The notes under the pieces: model-generated
Told to the model about the DNA's origin: nothing
What the model saw: only the letters and a program-made list of their open reading frames with translations
Database searches by the model: none
Origin: Eimeria necatrix
Lineage: Eukaryota; Apicomplexa; Conoidasida; Eucoccidiorida; Eimeriidae
Direction of reading: 5' to 3'
DNA: 64,000 nt
Assembly (NCBI RefSeq): GCF_000499385.1
Contig: NW_013654805.1
Location: 93,536-157,535 of the forward strand
Program-made: the position numbers and the translations under genes
Shown: piece after piece, positions 11,201-22,995 of the stretch
How positions within the stretch are numbered: position 1 is the stretch's first letter
How the letters are laid out: the number at the start of each line of letters is the position of its first letter

Positions 11201-14200
11201 TTCTGTTGCGCTTCCAGCATCACTCTCGGTGCCGCTGGCCGTGTGGCCCTCTGACCGCCCAGCTGCTGCTGCAAAAGCACGGCTAGCAGGCGAATCGTGG
11301 TGACACCTAGTTTTAGATAACCTTCCTGGAGAAGCACCATGCTGCTGCACAGAAGCAAAAGAAGGGGGGGCCGGCGATGGCGCAGCTGCATCTGTTGAAG
11401 ACCAGTGCTGAGGAACTCCAGAGGATATGCTTACGTGCAGCTGCTGGTTCTGCTGCTGCTGTGAAGGCAAGTAACGCTGCTGTTGTGGGGAAGCGACTGG
11501 GATATCTGAATTGAACTCGACCTCCTTATTCAATTGCCGTGCTGCAGCAGAAAATGCAGCAGCAGCGGGCGAGTGGGAAGCGCGTAAGGGACGAGATGTG
11601 GCGCTCTGGTGTTGCTGCGGCTGCTGCATCAGAAGTTGCAGTTGACCTGACTCTTGTCGATGTGCTGGAGACGGTTGCAGTCCATGCGGCTGCTGCCACC
11701 CCACTTCTGGGCTGACCATATTGTGCGTTTGCAAGTGCTGCGGTAGCAGTAGAGGCTGCTGCTGGGGGTGTTGCTGCAACGGCGGGACCAGAGGGCCACA
11801 AACACCAGGCAACGCATTGGAAACAGCTGTGCCATCCGGCGATAGACAGCTCCGTAGCACTGCTGTAGGAGAGTTGGTGGAATGCATCAGCCACTGCTGC
11901 TGCTGCTGTTGCTGTGGAGGCCGCTGATGCTGGCCAGCTGGTAAGCCCTGTAACAGCGCCTGCGATGACTGCTGCAAAACTTGCTGCTGCTGCAGTTGCG
12001 GTTGTACCGGCGCACTCTGATGCTGTGGCTGCGCTCCTGCTACCTGTAGCTGTTGCGGGGAAACAGAACCCTGCTGTTGCTGATGCTGTGCCGGGGTCTG
12101 TAGCCTATTTAGCCGCGGAGCCTGGCAGAAACGCTGCTGTTGCTGCTTCTGTGGTTGTACCTGCGGTTGCTGGTGCTGCACAGCAACAGGTGGAGTAACT
12201 TGTGGACGTGGGTTCTGCTTGTTTTTTTGCTGCGTCTGCTGCTGCTGTTGCTGTTGCTGCCCTTGCTCCAACTGCTGCTTCTTCCACGCTTCATTTGCTG
12301 CGCGGGCTCGCGATTGAAAGCTTCTCTTCTCCTCCGCTGACAACTGACGCCACCTGTGCAGGCGCCGCAGCAAACAGCTACGACTAAGGAGGGATAGCGC
12401 AAAGAAAAATACTGGATGCTCTTCGCGTGCCCACTCTCCCCTGTCCCACGCTGGCATTGCTTCTCTCCTTTCGTTTGTGTCAGCACCGTGCTTGCCTCTG
12501 TTCCTCTACCTGGTTGCTTTTCGCCACTAACGTTATTTGTGTATCTACATAAGTGCGGCTCAACCCACCTGTCCCCTATAAATGTATTCTGTTCACTGAG
12601 AGAGGCCCCACAGTCGATGCCAAGCTCCTTACAGTTGATGCGCGTCTCACGCGCAAACAAGGTGAACGCTGTGTACCCTCTGTGGCCCCCTGTCTTGTCT
12701 CCTGGTCCTCCTCTCTTTCGCTTTCTTGGGGGCGTCCCTGTGAGCGGGCTCTTCTTTGCGACAGACCCCAGCAGCTGCTGTTGCTGCTGCTGCTGCTGTG
12801 ACGGCGGTGGTGTCTGCTGCGCTGGTTGCTGCGATGTCTCCTCAGCTCCACCGGCGCCTACAGGTGTTGACCGCTGCTGCTGTTTCGGGGCAATCTTCTG
12901 AAGCGTAGTCTGCTGTGGTGTTGCCTGCGCACTGGTTGATGAAACTGCAGGGGATCCACCAGGCTGCTGATTATGCTGCTGCGGCTTTTTTTCAACCTCC
13001 TTGCCCCGCTCCCCTGCTGCAGCAGAAGAAACGAAGCGCACTAAAAATGTGAAAATGCCGCTACTGTAACATTTTCCGTAGATTACGCACACCGCAGCAG
13101 CGCCCGAACAGCAGCAGCCTAACAAAAAGCTGGGTAACCAAGTAAAAAGAGGCGGCAATGGAGGCAGAAGAAGAAATATCAATAAAATAAGAGAAGCAGC
13201 ACTCGCGGTAGCAGTACTGACTGCTGTGGCAACGGAAGATGCCGCAGCAGCTGCTCACCCGCAAGTCTGTTGAGCTGCTCGGCACGGCGGCCCCACGCTT
13301 CCTTTCCGTCCTTCGAAAGGGCGTGCCAGAACTTCGCAACGCAGCTCGTCTGCACGAGTTCCAAACAGCTGACATGGCCCAAAATTCATGCCTTTCACAA
13401 GAAGCAGTCGCAAAACTGAAGCAGAAGCGTCACCAGCAGCCACTACGTGGATGCAACTAGTCCCCCCACCTGCTCTGGCAGCGTCTCCCCAGTGAGCTGT
13501 CCATTTTGCAACAGCTCAAGCCTTTTCTCCTTGGCAAACAAGGCCCAACCAGACATGCCAACACCTGCAGCGGTAAGAATTGCCAAAGAACTCAACGTAA
13601 GGAATTAACACACAAAAAGTCACAGACAAAGGAACACAGAGGGCGGGCAGCAAAAAATAACACAGACCACGTGTAGAAAGAGCGCTAGATGTTGAACCAC
13701 TGAGTCACAGATAAACAACAATTGCGACAACTGCATCACGACTCAATTCATGAAATAAAGTGGCAACAGAGCTAGCTCCATTCCTACCCTTCCGTGATGG
13801 CTTCTTCAACTGCTGTCCATCAGTGCTGTTTTTGCTGCCACCACTCTGCTGTGGTTGATGTTGTTGTTCGTTGCTCTTCAAGTCTGCAACGCGTGGGCCC
13901 GGACCGGACGAAGCAACTGGTTGCTGCGGTTGGGGAGAGGCGGACGGCAGGGACGCTTGCACGTTGCCAGCACCGGTAGAAGCTGCCACCGCGTCTGTTG
14001 CAGCAGCAGACTTCGTGGCAGCAGCAGCACCACCCAGTGGCTGCCGCTCCGCCAACAGCAGCTGCACTCCCAAATGCTGCAGCATGGGTGGCTGGTCACG
14101 AAGCTGCGCCAATAAACACACATGTGGCAGCACAACACGTATTATGTTGTTCTTTTTGCTGCGCTCCTGGTGCTTTTCTTGCTAAGTCGACTGTATGGTA

Positions 14201-16795
14201 GATACGCAAAAGGAAAGCACAGAATAAGGACAGACAAAGAGTTCTGGGAAGCAGGAAAACGTACAGCAAGAAGCTGCTTTGGCAGTGGCAGCAACAGGTG
14301 CGGAGGCAACGAATCCAAGCGCGTCACCACCTGCAGCAGCGTGTGCGCTGCCTGGTGCTGTTGCTGCTGCTGTTGCTGCTGTTGAGGCAGCCGTTGTCCC
14401 CATAAATGAGTTACCGTTTGCAACAGCGCCTCGCGTGCTGCAGCTACATTGGCGTCCCCCAGAACAACAGCACCTCGAGTTCCCAAGCGCTGCAGTAGTT
14501 GCAGCACCCGCGTTCCCATTTTGCTTCCCTCTGCTGCTTCTGCTGCTATGGACTTGCTGCCCTCTCCCCTTGCGTCTTCGAAAATCTGCGTGCACTGCTC
14601 CTGCATCTGGCCACCAGCCACGAGCAGCACTTCTACTAGAAGAAGAGAGAGAACTTTTTCTTTGTTCTCAACAGACACCTGGGGGTCGAGCAGCGCTGGC
14701 CTCAGCTGAGGCCGCACACGGATGACGTGAAGCAGCAACAACAGCAGCATCTGCCGCTTCTGTCGCGGCAGCAGCGGCTCCCGATGGCGTTCCAGCTGCA
14801 GAGTATGACGATAAAGTAGACTCTCCAGAGTCCGCAGCACAGGGAGCGCTTCTATAACTTCTTTTGTCTTTTGCGCCTCAACAGCAGCGGTGGATGCTGC
14901 GGCCAAAAATTCCGGGTCGTCACCGGACGCAGCGCCATCAGCAGATGGGTCTGCTGTTGCAGTTATCTCAGCTGGGTTCTCTATATCCGCAGCGTCACCT
15001 GCCAGTTCGCCTTTATCAACGCTCCTGCATGATGCAGCAACAACGGTTTGCTTGGCGTCTCCACAGGCATCACCTGCTGCAGCTGCTGCAGCGACTGCGT
15101 CTTCAGGACTTGCTACTTCATTCACTCTGGTAGGAAAAGCACCTCTACGACTGTTGAACTGAAACGTCGGAAATTGCCTTTGCGTTGAGAACCAGAGAAA
15201 GATGTCTCGGTGCGCAGCAGCAGCCTCTGAAGAAGCGACAAGTGCAGTAACAGCCACATGGCAACCGTGCAGCAGCCGATCCTACTGCAAAGAACTCTTA
15301 TGGACCCCGCATGCCGGCTCGCGACACCATTCTGATAAGAGAAGGAACAGCAAAATCACGAGAGCTCACCTGCTGCAGCCTGCTCCAGCGCATTTGCAAG
15401 CAGCGGCGCGTCCATCTCTGGAAGATGCAAGGGAAACCGGTTCGTTGCATCAAAATCAACTGCCGCAACAGCAGAACAAAAGCAGCAGTAACGCTGCCAT
15501 TGGCAACATCGCAGTAATCTTGTTGCCTTTTTCCGCCAATGATCGCTGATACAGCTGCAGTCATAGCAGTGCAAGTAAAACTACACTGTACAGCCTATAA
15601 GATGGTGCAGCAGCGGCAACTCACCGTACGGTGCTTCATCCAGCTCCTGCTTCTGCTGCAGAGGATAGTCCAGCTGTCGCTGATGCATGCGTGGCTCGAA
15701 GAGAGCCCGCTCTCCATACAGCAGCGACACGGGAAGCAAGCGGGCAGGTAGCAAACGGATGCTACTACTGCACAAGCAGTTACGTCTTGTAAGACTGATA
15801 CCATCACGCTTGCTGAGGTTCTTGCTGCTGCCACCCTTCCGGCGGCGGCCGCGATGGTTGCGGCGGTTGCTGGTCCTGCCGTCGTCAGCTGCGGTACCAG
15901 TTCCGCATGCTGCAGCACCAGCTGATACTAACGTAGCACCTGCTTGTGCACAAGTGGATGCTGCTGCACCTGTATGTGCGGCTGCGTCCCTTCCTGCTAC
16001 TACTGCAGCTTCTGCTCCTCTGCCGGCATCTACTCCAGCGGCTAGATCTCGTGTGAAGGCTGCCACAGCAGCTGAAGGAGCGCAAGATGTTCCCGTATCC
16101 GCTACTGTTGGTGGTGCCGTATTAGCGTGAACAGCAACACCTGATGCTGGTGACCCCGACTTCTGGTGTTCTTCCTCACCAGATACTGCTCCAGCGGCTG
16201 CACCAGCAGCATTTGTAGAAGAGCCTACCGCGGCTACAGGAGTTGACGCCACTGAGTCGGTGGTTCCAGCACCCAAGAGGAATCCGCTGTTGCATCCACT
16301 GCCTCCAGGCAACTGCGACGACAGAGGAACTTTACTGCTGCTGCTGTTGCTGCTGCTTTCGCTGCGACTGCAGCTGTTGCCGCTGCATGACACTGTGCTG
16401 GGAGTAACAAAATCGGTAGGATGACAAAGTTCCTTACCACTACTACTACTGCTGCTGCTGCTGCAGTTGGGGGCCAGCGGCGGCTGCAGAGGTACCTCAT
16501 TAGCCAGCAGCGAAGACTGCAGCACCTGATCCTGAGTGCCTTGCTGTTCCGTTGCAGAGCCTGAGAGAGGTTCCAAAAGCAGCTGCAAGCTCTGCCGCTC
16601 GAGCGGCTGCTCCGCAGAGGTCTGAGTCTGCAGCAGCTGCTGGGGTCCCTGAGCACCGAATTGCTGCTGTCCATGAGGCATCAGCAGTAGCGGGTCGTGC
16701 GGGGGCTGCAACAGATGCAATGGCGGCAGTTCCTGCATTGTCTGCTGGCTACTGCCGCTGTTTGTATCGCGGCTGATGCTGCCTATAGGGGTCAT
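8206..16795 (-). CDS. BDP1: TFIIIB subunit Bdp1-like protein with two N-terminal HMG boxes (about 1,999 aa, 17 exons)
   Basis: Exons, all in compatible phase: 16795-15625, 15459-15370, 15226-14331, 14103-13788, 13564-13470, 13349-13259, 13016-12569, 12353-10648, 10514-10254, 10149-10049, 9924-9753, 9623-9562, 9230-9169, 9061-8884, 8829-8779 (3' end uncertain), 8710-8608, 8402-8206. HMG box 1 (about residues 822-888) is split over three exons (GWALFAKEKRLELL, then VAKFWHALSKDGKEAW). HMG box 2 (about 990-1064) is GYTAFTLFARE joined to WRQLSAEEKRSFQSRA. Residues about 1785-1865 carry the Bdp1 signature: the pre-SANT strand LDSDGNLVV, then KRWTEEETRKFYECL and GQLKRKLKREEKKN. Bdp1 is the TFIIIB subunit that completes Pol III preinitiation complexes. 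Poly-Gln, Ser and Ala tracts fill residues 1060-1600. Residues 400-800 are helical and unassigned. Two neighbouring genes remain possible, but every junction keeps phase. Confidence 0.78.
10600..16700. repeat. Dispersed CAG/CTG triplet runs inside coding exons
   Basis: Runs of 3 to 9 or more CTG/CAG units recur every few hundred bases through the HMG/Bdp1 exons, for example near 10,930, 11,895, 12,240, 12,785, 14,365 and 16,450. On the coding strand they read as Gln (most), Ala or Ser depending on frame. Such homopolymeric amino-acid repeats are a known hallmark of Eimeria genes. Runs also lie in introns, where CTG acts as a pyrimidine-rich tract before AG acceptors. Confidence 0.9.
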
Positions 16796-17684
16796 TGAGC
16801 AGTCACCATCTGCCCCTATATGCGCTTAAGTCCGTCTCCCGTCATCGGGTCAGCGCATGCAGCCAAAAGCAGCGCAGTGGCGTGGAGTGAAAAGTGGCCC
16901 GATGCCCCCTTACGAGCACGCCGCATCAGCTGCTGCGTTCGCCTGCTGGATATGAGACGCTGCTGTTATGCCCTCAGGTGTACAGTCCACAATAGTCCAG
17001 TACAGTGCTTACAGAAGATGCTGCTAGAGCCCTAGCACCCGTTGCTCCGGATAGAGCACGGTTTGTTGTCTGAAAAGCGCCACCGCCACAGCGGCAAAGT
17101 CGCTGCCGAGAGATATATGAAATATATGGACAGGCAAGCGCCAGATTTGCTCCTGCTTCTACCAAGATCCCCCCAGAATCAATCAACCAAGCCCTCAGCG
17201 GATACTTTACTGCTGCGGCTCCCTGCAGCAGGACGCTCTCTCCCTGCAACGCCGACAAAAGCAAGGTATGCATGCGTCTTCTACACCGATGAGTAACAAC
17301 CCGCAGTGCAACGCATCTCTGCATTTTCCATCTTGGCAGCCACAGCAGCAGCCGCAAGGGCTGCTGGGTAACATGCAACGGCTGCGACTTGTTTTATGGA
17401 TGGGATTCGAGCAGCTGCCTCTAGAGCGTAGTGCCTTTTGCGGATTTAACTGATATATAATGGAGAGGTAACATTAAATATCTGGTGCCCTCAACAGGTA
17501 TGAGGTGACACCACCGCAATCCAGCTACTGCTGCTCCAGCGGGCTACTTCGTTTCGCTACAGGGCGTTGGCGTTGCGCTGTCTGAGGAGAAGAAGGTTTG
17601 GGTGTCTCGCAAGGCATCCTCTTGTTGCTTCTGTACAGTGTACTAAGAAGCTCTTGTACTTCGCTGCTGAGACAAGGTTGAAAG
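16796..17684. promoter_or_regulatory. Divergent intergenic region, candidate bidirectional promoter
   Basis: This 0.89-kb gap separates the start codons of the HMG/Bdp1 gene (-) and the snurportin-like gene (+), so it should hold both promoters and 5' leaders. Short open frames in it have no domain support. TATA-like strings occur (for example around 17,450-17,460), but I see no established core promoter element. Confidence 0.5.
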
Positions 17685-20600
17685 ATGCACCCGGCAACCC
17701 CCCCTTGCCTCACTGCAGAGGCAGCAGCGGCGGAGAGGGCTCTTCATGGCGACCCAGAGGTCGCCCCTACGGCACTGCCCGCAGACGAGCAGGATGTCCT
17801 GGTGCAGCGAGAGCACAGGGAACAAGAGATAGAGATCAGCAGCTTCACCATCAACGGCAGCAGCAGCGGCAGCAAGAATAGCAGCGGCCGCAGGAACAGT
17901 GGCAGCAGTAGCTGGGGAAGCAACTGCCCCAGCCAAGTCTATGCGCTTCGGCAGGCCTCATTCAAGAGCCACCCGACATCTGAGGAGGTGCGACGGCAGC
18001 GGCTGAAGCTCAACAATCTGCTGCGGTCCGAGGCTCGGGGCGAGCTGCTCCGGCAGCTGCGCGCAGAGGCAGAGAGAGAACTGCGGCAACAGGAAGAGCT
18101 GTTGCACCTGCAGCAGCATGTAGAAGATGCAGAGGTGGCACAGCACCGGATCAGAACTGTGCATGGCACGGTTAGGGATGACCGTATGAGGGCTTCTCTT
18201 GACAACATGGACAGCCGCCCGCTGCAACAGCTCATTAACCACCCACAAGCAATTTACGAGGCTCCGGAGGAACTCAAGTCAGGTAGGGTTATGATACTGT
18301 TGTGAGGCTTTGCCGCTGGCTGCTGTCAGCTTTTTTGGGACGCAGCTGCTGTTATAACTTCAATATATCTGTATGAACAGCGGCGATAACAGGCTGCTGG
18401 TGCTTTCAAGCCTGGCAGATGGCCAAGCTCTGCAACTGTTGCTGTAGTTGTTGCTATTACTGTTTCTGCGTGTGTCTACTGTCTGCAGGCGAGTACATGG
18501 TGGCTTTGCGTCCTGAGGGGCGAAGTTGTTTGCTGTTGTTGCGCAACGGTCGCGGGTTTTTGTTCGGTAAGAATGGGAGGCCACTTCTGCGCGTGCAATG
18601 CAGCAGTCAGGCGCAGGTGACGATAGGAGCAGCAGGGCGGGAGAGTATGAGCGGCTCGGCGACGCTTTTCTCGCAGCTGCTGCAAAAGCGGAAGGACGTG
18701 CATAGTCTGCCGTTGGAGAAGCACAGGCTGATGGAGGAGCTAGAAAAAGAGGTGTATAGCTGCATCCACCCTCAAGAAAAGCAGAGGTTGCTGTTGGAGC
18801 TATCGCGACAATTCGATGTTGCACTGTACGGTCCCGCTGCAGAGGCAACAGGCGGCGCAGTGATGGAACCTGCGGGCTGCCACAGTTTCAGCCGTAGTGC
18901 CGATTTGCGGCAAGTAGACAAGCTCTCTTTGGGCAACCAGCAGCCTAAGGAAGAGGAGCGACAGCTGCAGCAGGGGCGGAGGGTGCAGCAGCAACAGGGA
19001 CTACCGCTGATGTATCTGCCTTTGGGGATTTTGTCAAAGGGTCTGACACTTCTAGAGTGCATTTTGTGCCCATACACCCCAGCTAACATGGAGTACTTCT
19101 GCAGGCGTTACGGGGAGGCTGAAGGCGCAGTTGAAAGCGCACAAACTGTTGCAGCGTTCGCAGAAGGCGGGACTGTCGGTGCTGAGGACCCTTTGTGGCA
19201 GGTGCTGTTTGTGGTGGATGTTTTGTTTCTCGGGGGCCTGATGCTTGGCCATTGCGAGTTTGAATGTCGGCACTTCTTCCTCAAGAGCAGGCGCGCTTAC
19301 CGGAACCCTAACCCCTAAGCTCTTGATGCGACTCATCAGTCTAGAAACCGTTGTGATTTGCACACGTAGATGTGTGCTGTTGCAAGGGCATGCATGCGCG
19401 CTTGTTTAGTTACTTACAGGCATGTATGTGCATTTGTATGTGTACTCATAACTATGCACGTGTCGACAGATCCACGGAGGTTTCAGTGTAGACATGCACT
19501 CCCGCGTGCATGTATGCATGAATATATAAACAAATCTGCACGCGCCTCAACGAGTATAAGCAAGTGTTACATTTTGTACGTCATGTACATGTGGGTCTCT
19601 AAGTAGTTGTGTGTACCTCTAAGTATATTTACGCGTTTAATTATGTGTGTTTGCTCAGGTAAGTGTTCCCAAATGAATATGCGGTGGGATGTATGAAGTT
19701 GATGTATCTGCTTCGCGGGTGCGTATTTGCTGGAAGGCATTTGCTTCTCTCTTTGCAAAGATGTGTTTCGCGGAAGAAGATTATATCAGATGTATTTGCA
19801 AATAGACGGAAATGCATAGAACAACTCGCAGAAAGGGAGAGCCATGAACCTGTGGGTTTCCGGCATTCCAATAGCGAGTGGTTGCAAGCGTGTCGGTATA
19901 TGCATGCGTGTGCATTACCATTTCTCTGCAGTAACGTTTAGTACTTGTACACATGCACACCTGTTATAAGCGCTTGTGAGCATTGGTTCGTCACAGCGTG
20001 CCGTGGAAAGCGTACGTGCACAATATGTATGCGTAAGCGTATGTGTATAGTAGGACACAGTTGATGCACACGCGCACATACATCTAAACAGATACGGGGG
20101 CCGAAGTCTTGCTGTATGCTTCTGTCCGGGAATAGTATGTGGATGAGTTGGCTGCAAATTTGTAGCACTATTGGGAAGGAAATAGTCTTACCAGACCTTA
20201 GAACATGGAGCAGTTTGTAGGTGTAACGTTCCTACCGTTGACTGTGTAATGAAATGCAGCGTGATCTTTCGCGTGTGTTCGGCTCTGCGGCGCAGGATTG
20301 ATGAAGCTCCAGGCGCGTTTGCCCCGCTGCAACTGCTTCCCTTCGTGGATGCTGCGGCTTCTGAGCTGCAATGTCTCTTCTCAGGGTGAGACGCCTCTTA
20401 GCGATGAATTGCGGCCAGAAATTGACTGACTGCGAAATTCGCGTGGCTCCACTTTTGTTGTTTTTTGTTCACTTTATGCCATCATTCGCTTTGATGTCTA
20501 TTGGCGGTGGAGCCAACTGCTGACGGGCCCATCAGGAACTTATGCAGAACTCCGTCGTTGCTGTGGGGAAGTGCTGCTTTGTCGGTATTTCCTGTTTATC

Positions 20601-22114
20601 CCAGTATTTTTGTTTGCTCCTTCGTCGCTTAATGCGCCCGTCGTTTTCTGGGTTTGAGACAGGTGGATCTATTGTGGTCGCCTTGTGTTTGTGAAGCGCG
20701 TGTAGCTTTGTTGTCGCGCCTTGTTGCTGCTTCTCTTTCCAGACCCTTTCTCTACCCACCGGACGGTTTTTACTTCCAGCACAAATTAGCGCCTCATATT
20801 GGAGGGACAAATCCACTTGCTCAATCTTGGAGGGATGAGCGTATTGCGTCAGTTTCCCTGCTGTGATTAGCCCTAAATTCAGAAGCAAGCCCTAAAGACG
20901 AGTCAGAGCGCATATGAGCTGCAGAGAATCCATTGAAAAACGCGGTGGTGTGCTATACTGGGTGCTGAGAGCGAGAACCGCTACAAAGAAGGCAGAGGGG
21001 TTTCCATGAGTCGACGCAAGCCTTAAGCTGTGTATGCCTGTTTTTGCTATGTGTCTCCAGACGCTTTCCAATAGACGAGAAGAACGAAGGCCAGCAACAC
21101 ATCGACACGTTTCTGTTGCTCCTTCCAAACGGAGAAGTTCAAAGCAGTGGTCCGCTCGCAACACCTTCCCTGGGGCATAACGTCGTCTTCGCCTTTTGGT
21201 TTCGTGTTGTGTCTGCCCCTCTGTCGCCCTCTCTTCAATTTGGGCACTTGGCACTGCAGTACAGGCGAAGTTGCTTGAGTGTTGCTTGAGTGTACTGGAC
21301 ACCGCTTGCAAACTGCTTTTTTCCGTGTATACGTACGCTGCGACGAGCGACTTTATGGTAGTGGGGTGGCTGCTGCGTGTGATTACTGCAGAAGGCATTG
21401 TGGTGGGCATGGTGGATCCCGCGGAGTTCGGAGTGGAGGGCATGAAGGAGCCCTGTATAAGACAGTACGCATTTGTCCGCGCTCGTTGGGGTACCTATCA
21501 AATCGTGTTTACGTGAATGGCTGTGCGTGAATATTCGAGTTTCGACGGGTCGTATGTCTCGTGTTCCCAGTTCGGCGCTGCTGCCATATAGGCCTACCCC
21601 CTTCTACTGAGAAACAAGCAGATTTGCTCTGACGACTTACATACAGGGCATTCCTGTAGTTGGACCGTCTGCAGTTTTGGTTGTTGTTTGGTCTCACAGT
21701 TTTAAGGTGGGAGACCTCGACGTGCAGAGCTGCCGCTTCCGCTGGCTTGAGAGGGCTGAGCGCTCCAGGATGGAGCTAGACGTCTCACGGCAGCCCCCAA
21801 GGGGTCCAACAGCAACGCCACCAGACAGGCTGCACTGGGGGTCCTCTGGTGACAGGAGCATTAAAGGGGACATCCCCTTTTTGGATATAGGTGATGCAGC
21901 AGAAGCACCAGTTACACTGCCAGCCACAACACAATTGACCGAAGCGGCAGTATCTGGAGGGAAAGACAGCGCCAAGCGCCATCGACGTAGGCCTCCTAGA
22001 GCTGTGAAGGACAGGGCCCCAGACTCGTATGCAAAGCTGGCCGACCAGTGGCTGCGGATGCAAGGGATTCACCCTGTGACACTTGATGTGCTGTGCTCGC
22101 TGTGCCCACCTTAA
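17685..22114 (+). CDS. SNUPN: Snurportin-1-like snRNP nuclear import adaptor (about 699 aa)
   Basis: Firm exons are 17685-18282, 18489-19290, 20296-20385 and 20743-20851. Likely C-terminal exons are about 21061-21146 and 21700-22114; with these the frame closes at 699 residues. Residues about 91-140 resemble the importin-beta-binding segment (SFKSHPTSEEVRRQRLKLNN). From residue 200 the m3G-cap-binding fold is recognisable: EYMVALRPEGRSCLLLLRNG, then LTLLECILCPY, LWQVLFVVDVLFLGG, CEFECRHFFLKSR, and YPPDGFYFQHK at the place of the human VDGLLFYHK motif. Snurportin binds the trimethylguanosine cap of spliceosomal snRNPs and brings them to importin-beta. The C-terminal 160 residues are basic and family-atypical. 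The second intron appears to use a GC donor (AG|GCGCGC at 19291), because homology and phase both demand a join there. The third to fifth junctions rest on phase only. Confidence 0.8.
19291..20295 (+). other. 1-kb intron with probable GC donor and ACATG/TGCATG-rich sequence
   Basis: Snurportin homology stops at 19290 and resumes at 20296. No GT lies in the right phase at the 5' end; the joining dinucleotide is GC. The intron is rich in ACATGCA, TGTATG and related purine-pyrimidine alternations and holds no supported internal gene. Confidence 0.6.
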
Positions 22115-22995
22115 CAAATTCGGAAACAGTTCAGAACCCGAAGCGGCATCTTTGTTAGTGGCGGCATCAGGTCTTAGTTATTTTATTTAGAACTGCATTC
22201 TGCACTTATGCGTACTTGCATGCTGAGGCCCCAAGGCCATGGAAGGGTTTGTCTGCCAAGAGTAGAGGCACTGCTTGAGGTCGGCTGATAAAGAACAGAG
22301 TACTCTTATGTTTGCCGAGGCTATGTGAGAAGAAGAAATTCTGAACTGTAAGCGGGAACACGTTGGTGGGACAAGCAGGGGTATTACGTGAAAACGTACA
22401 CGTGAAGAAACAAAACTATACGATACAGTACCATAGTGAACGCCATCACTGACAGAACACATTATTAGCAAGCGCCCGAAAGAGCGAACAGTGTCTTCAG
22501 ACAAGTAGAGTGCTGTCTACAGCAGCTGCATAGGGCCCGGTCAAGTAACTCACTTAGGCCATGTGTGTCACTTCGGGCCTCTGCCTGAATCCACTGGGCA
22601 ATGCGGAGCCACCCATTTTTGCGAATAAGTGTTCCTGCTTCCACTGGGGCACTAGCGCTGGCTGAGAGGACGTCCAATGAATCCTACAGGGTGACCCTCC
22701 CCCTCTATGTAGTAAGTAGCTGAAGGCGTGGGTCGACGTAGCACAGCGGCTCGGTAACACACAGCAGCGCAAGTGCTGCAAGCGTAACTGCAAGTGCCTT
22801 CACGAGGTCTGCAGCTGCGGGTGTTCCTCAAAGGATCAAAGGCCACGCTTTGGAACAAGGGGCCTTGCGTGTTCTGTCCGGTCTCTGCATCAGCCTTCCC
22901 TGCTTTGTCCCATATCTCCTGTGGCATTCTGCCCCCGCAGCAGCAGCTGAAGCGGAAGAAACGGTGCACCTGCAGCAGAGCAGCAGCGGCCGCCC
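22115..22995. other. Intergenic region between convergent genes
   Basis: No supported gene. It separates the 3' ends of the snurportin-like gene (+) and the 715-residue gene (-). Open frames in it are short and lack domains. Confidence 0.5.

Noticed and set aside
10686..11303. Long plus-strand open frame over the HMG/Bdp1 gene, rich in Leu and Ser
   Set aside because: It is the antisense shadow of the CAG-rich exon 8; the sense strand carries the domains and splice chain.
19305..19318. ACCCTAACCCCTAA, similar to the telomere repeat
   Set aside because: Only one and a half units, inside an intron; not a telomere tract.
20851..21061. Alternative third GC-AG intron in the snurportin-like gene (donor GA|GCGTAT)
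   Set aside because: A GT-AG path (TCA|GTTTCC to ACGCTT) also keeps phase through to the last exon, so a further GC donor is not required.
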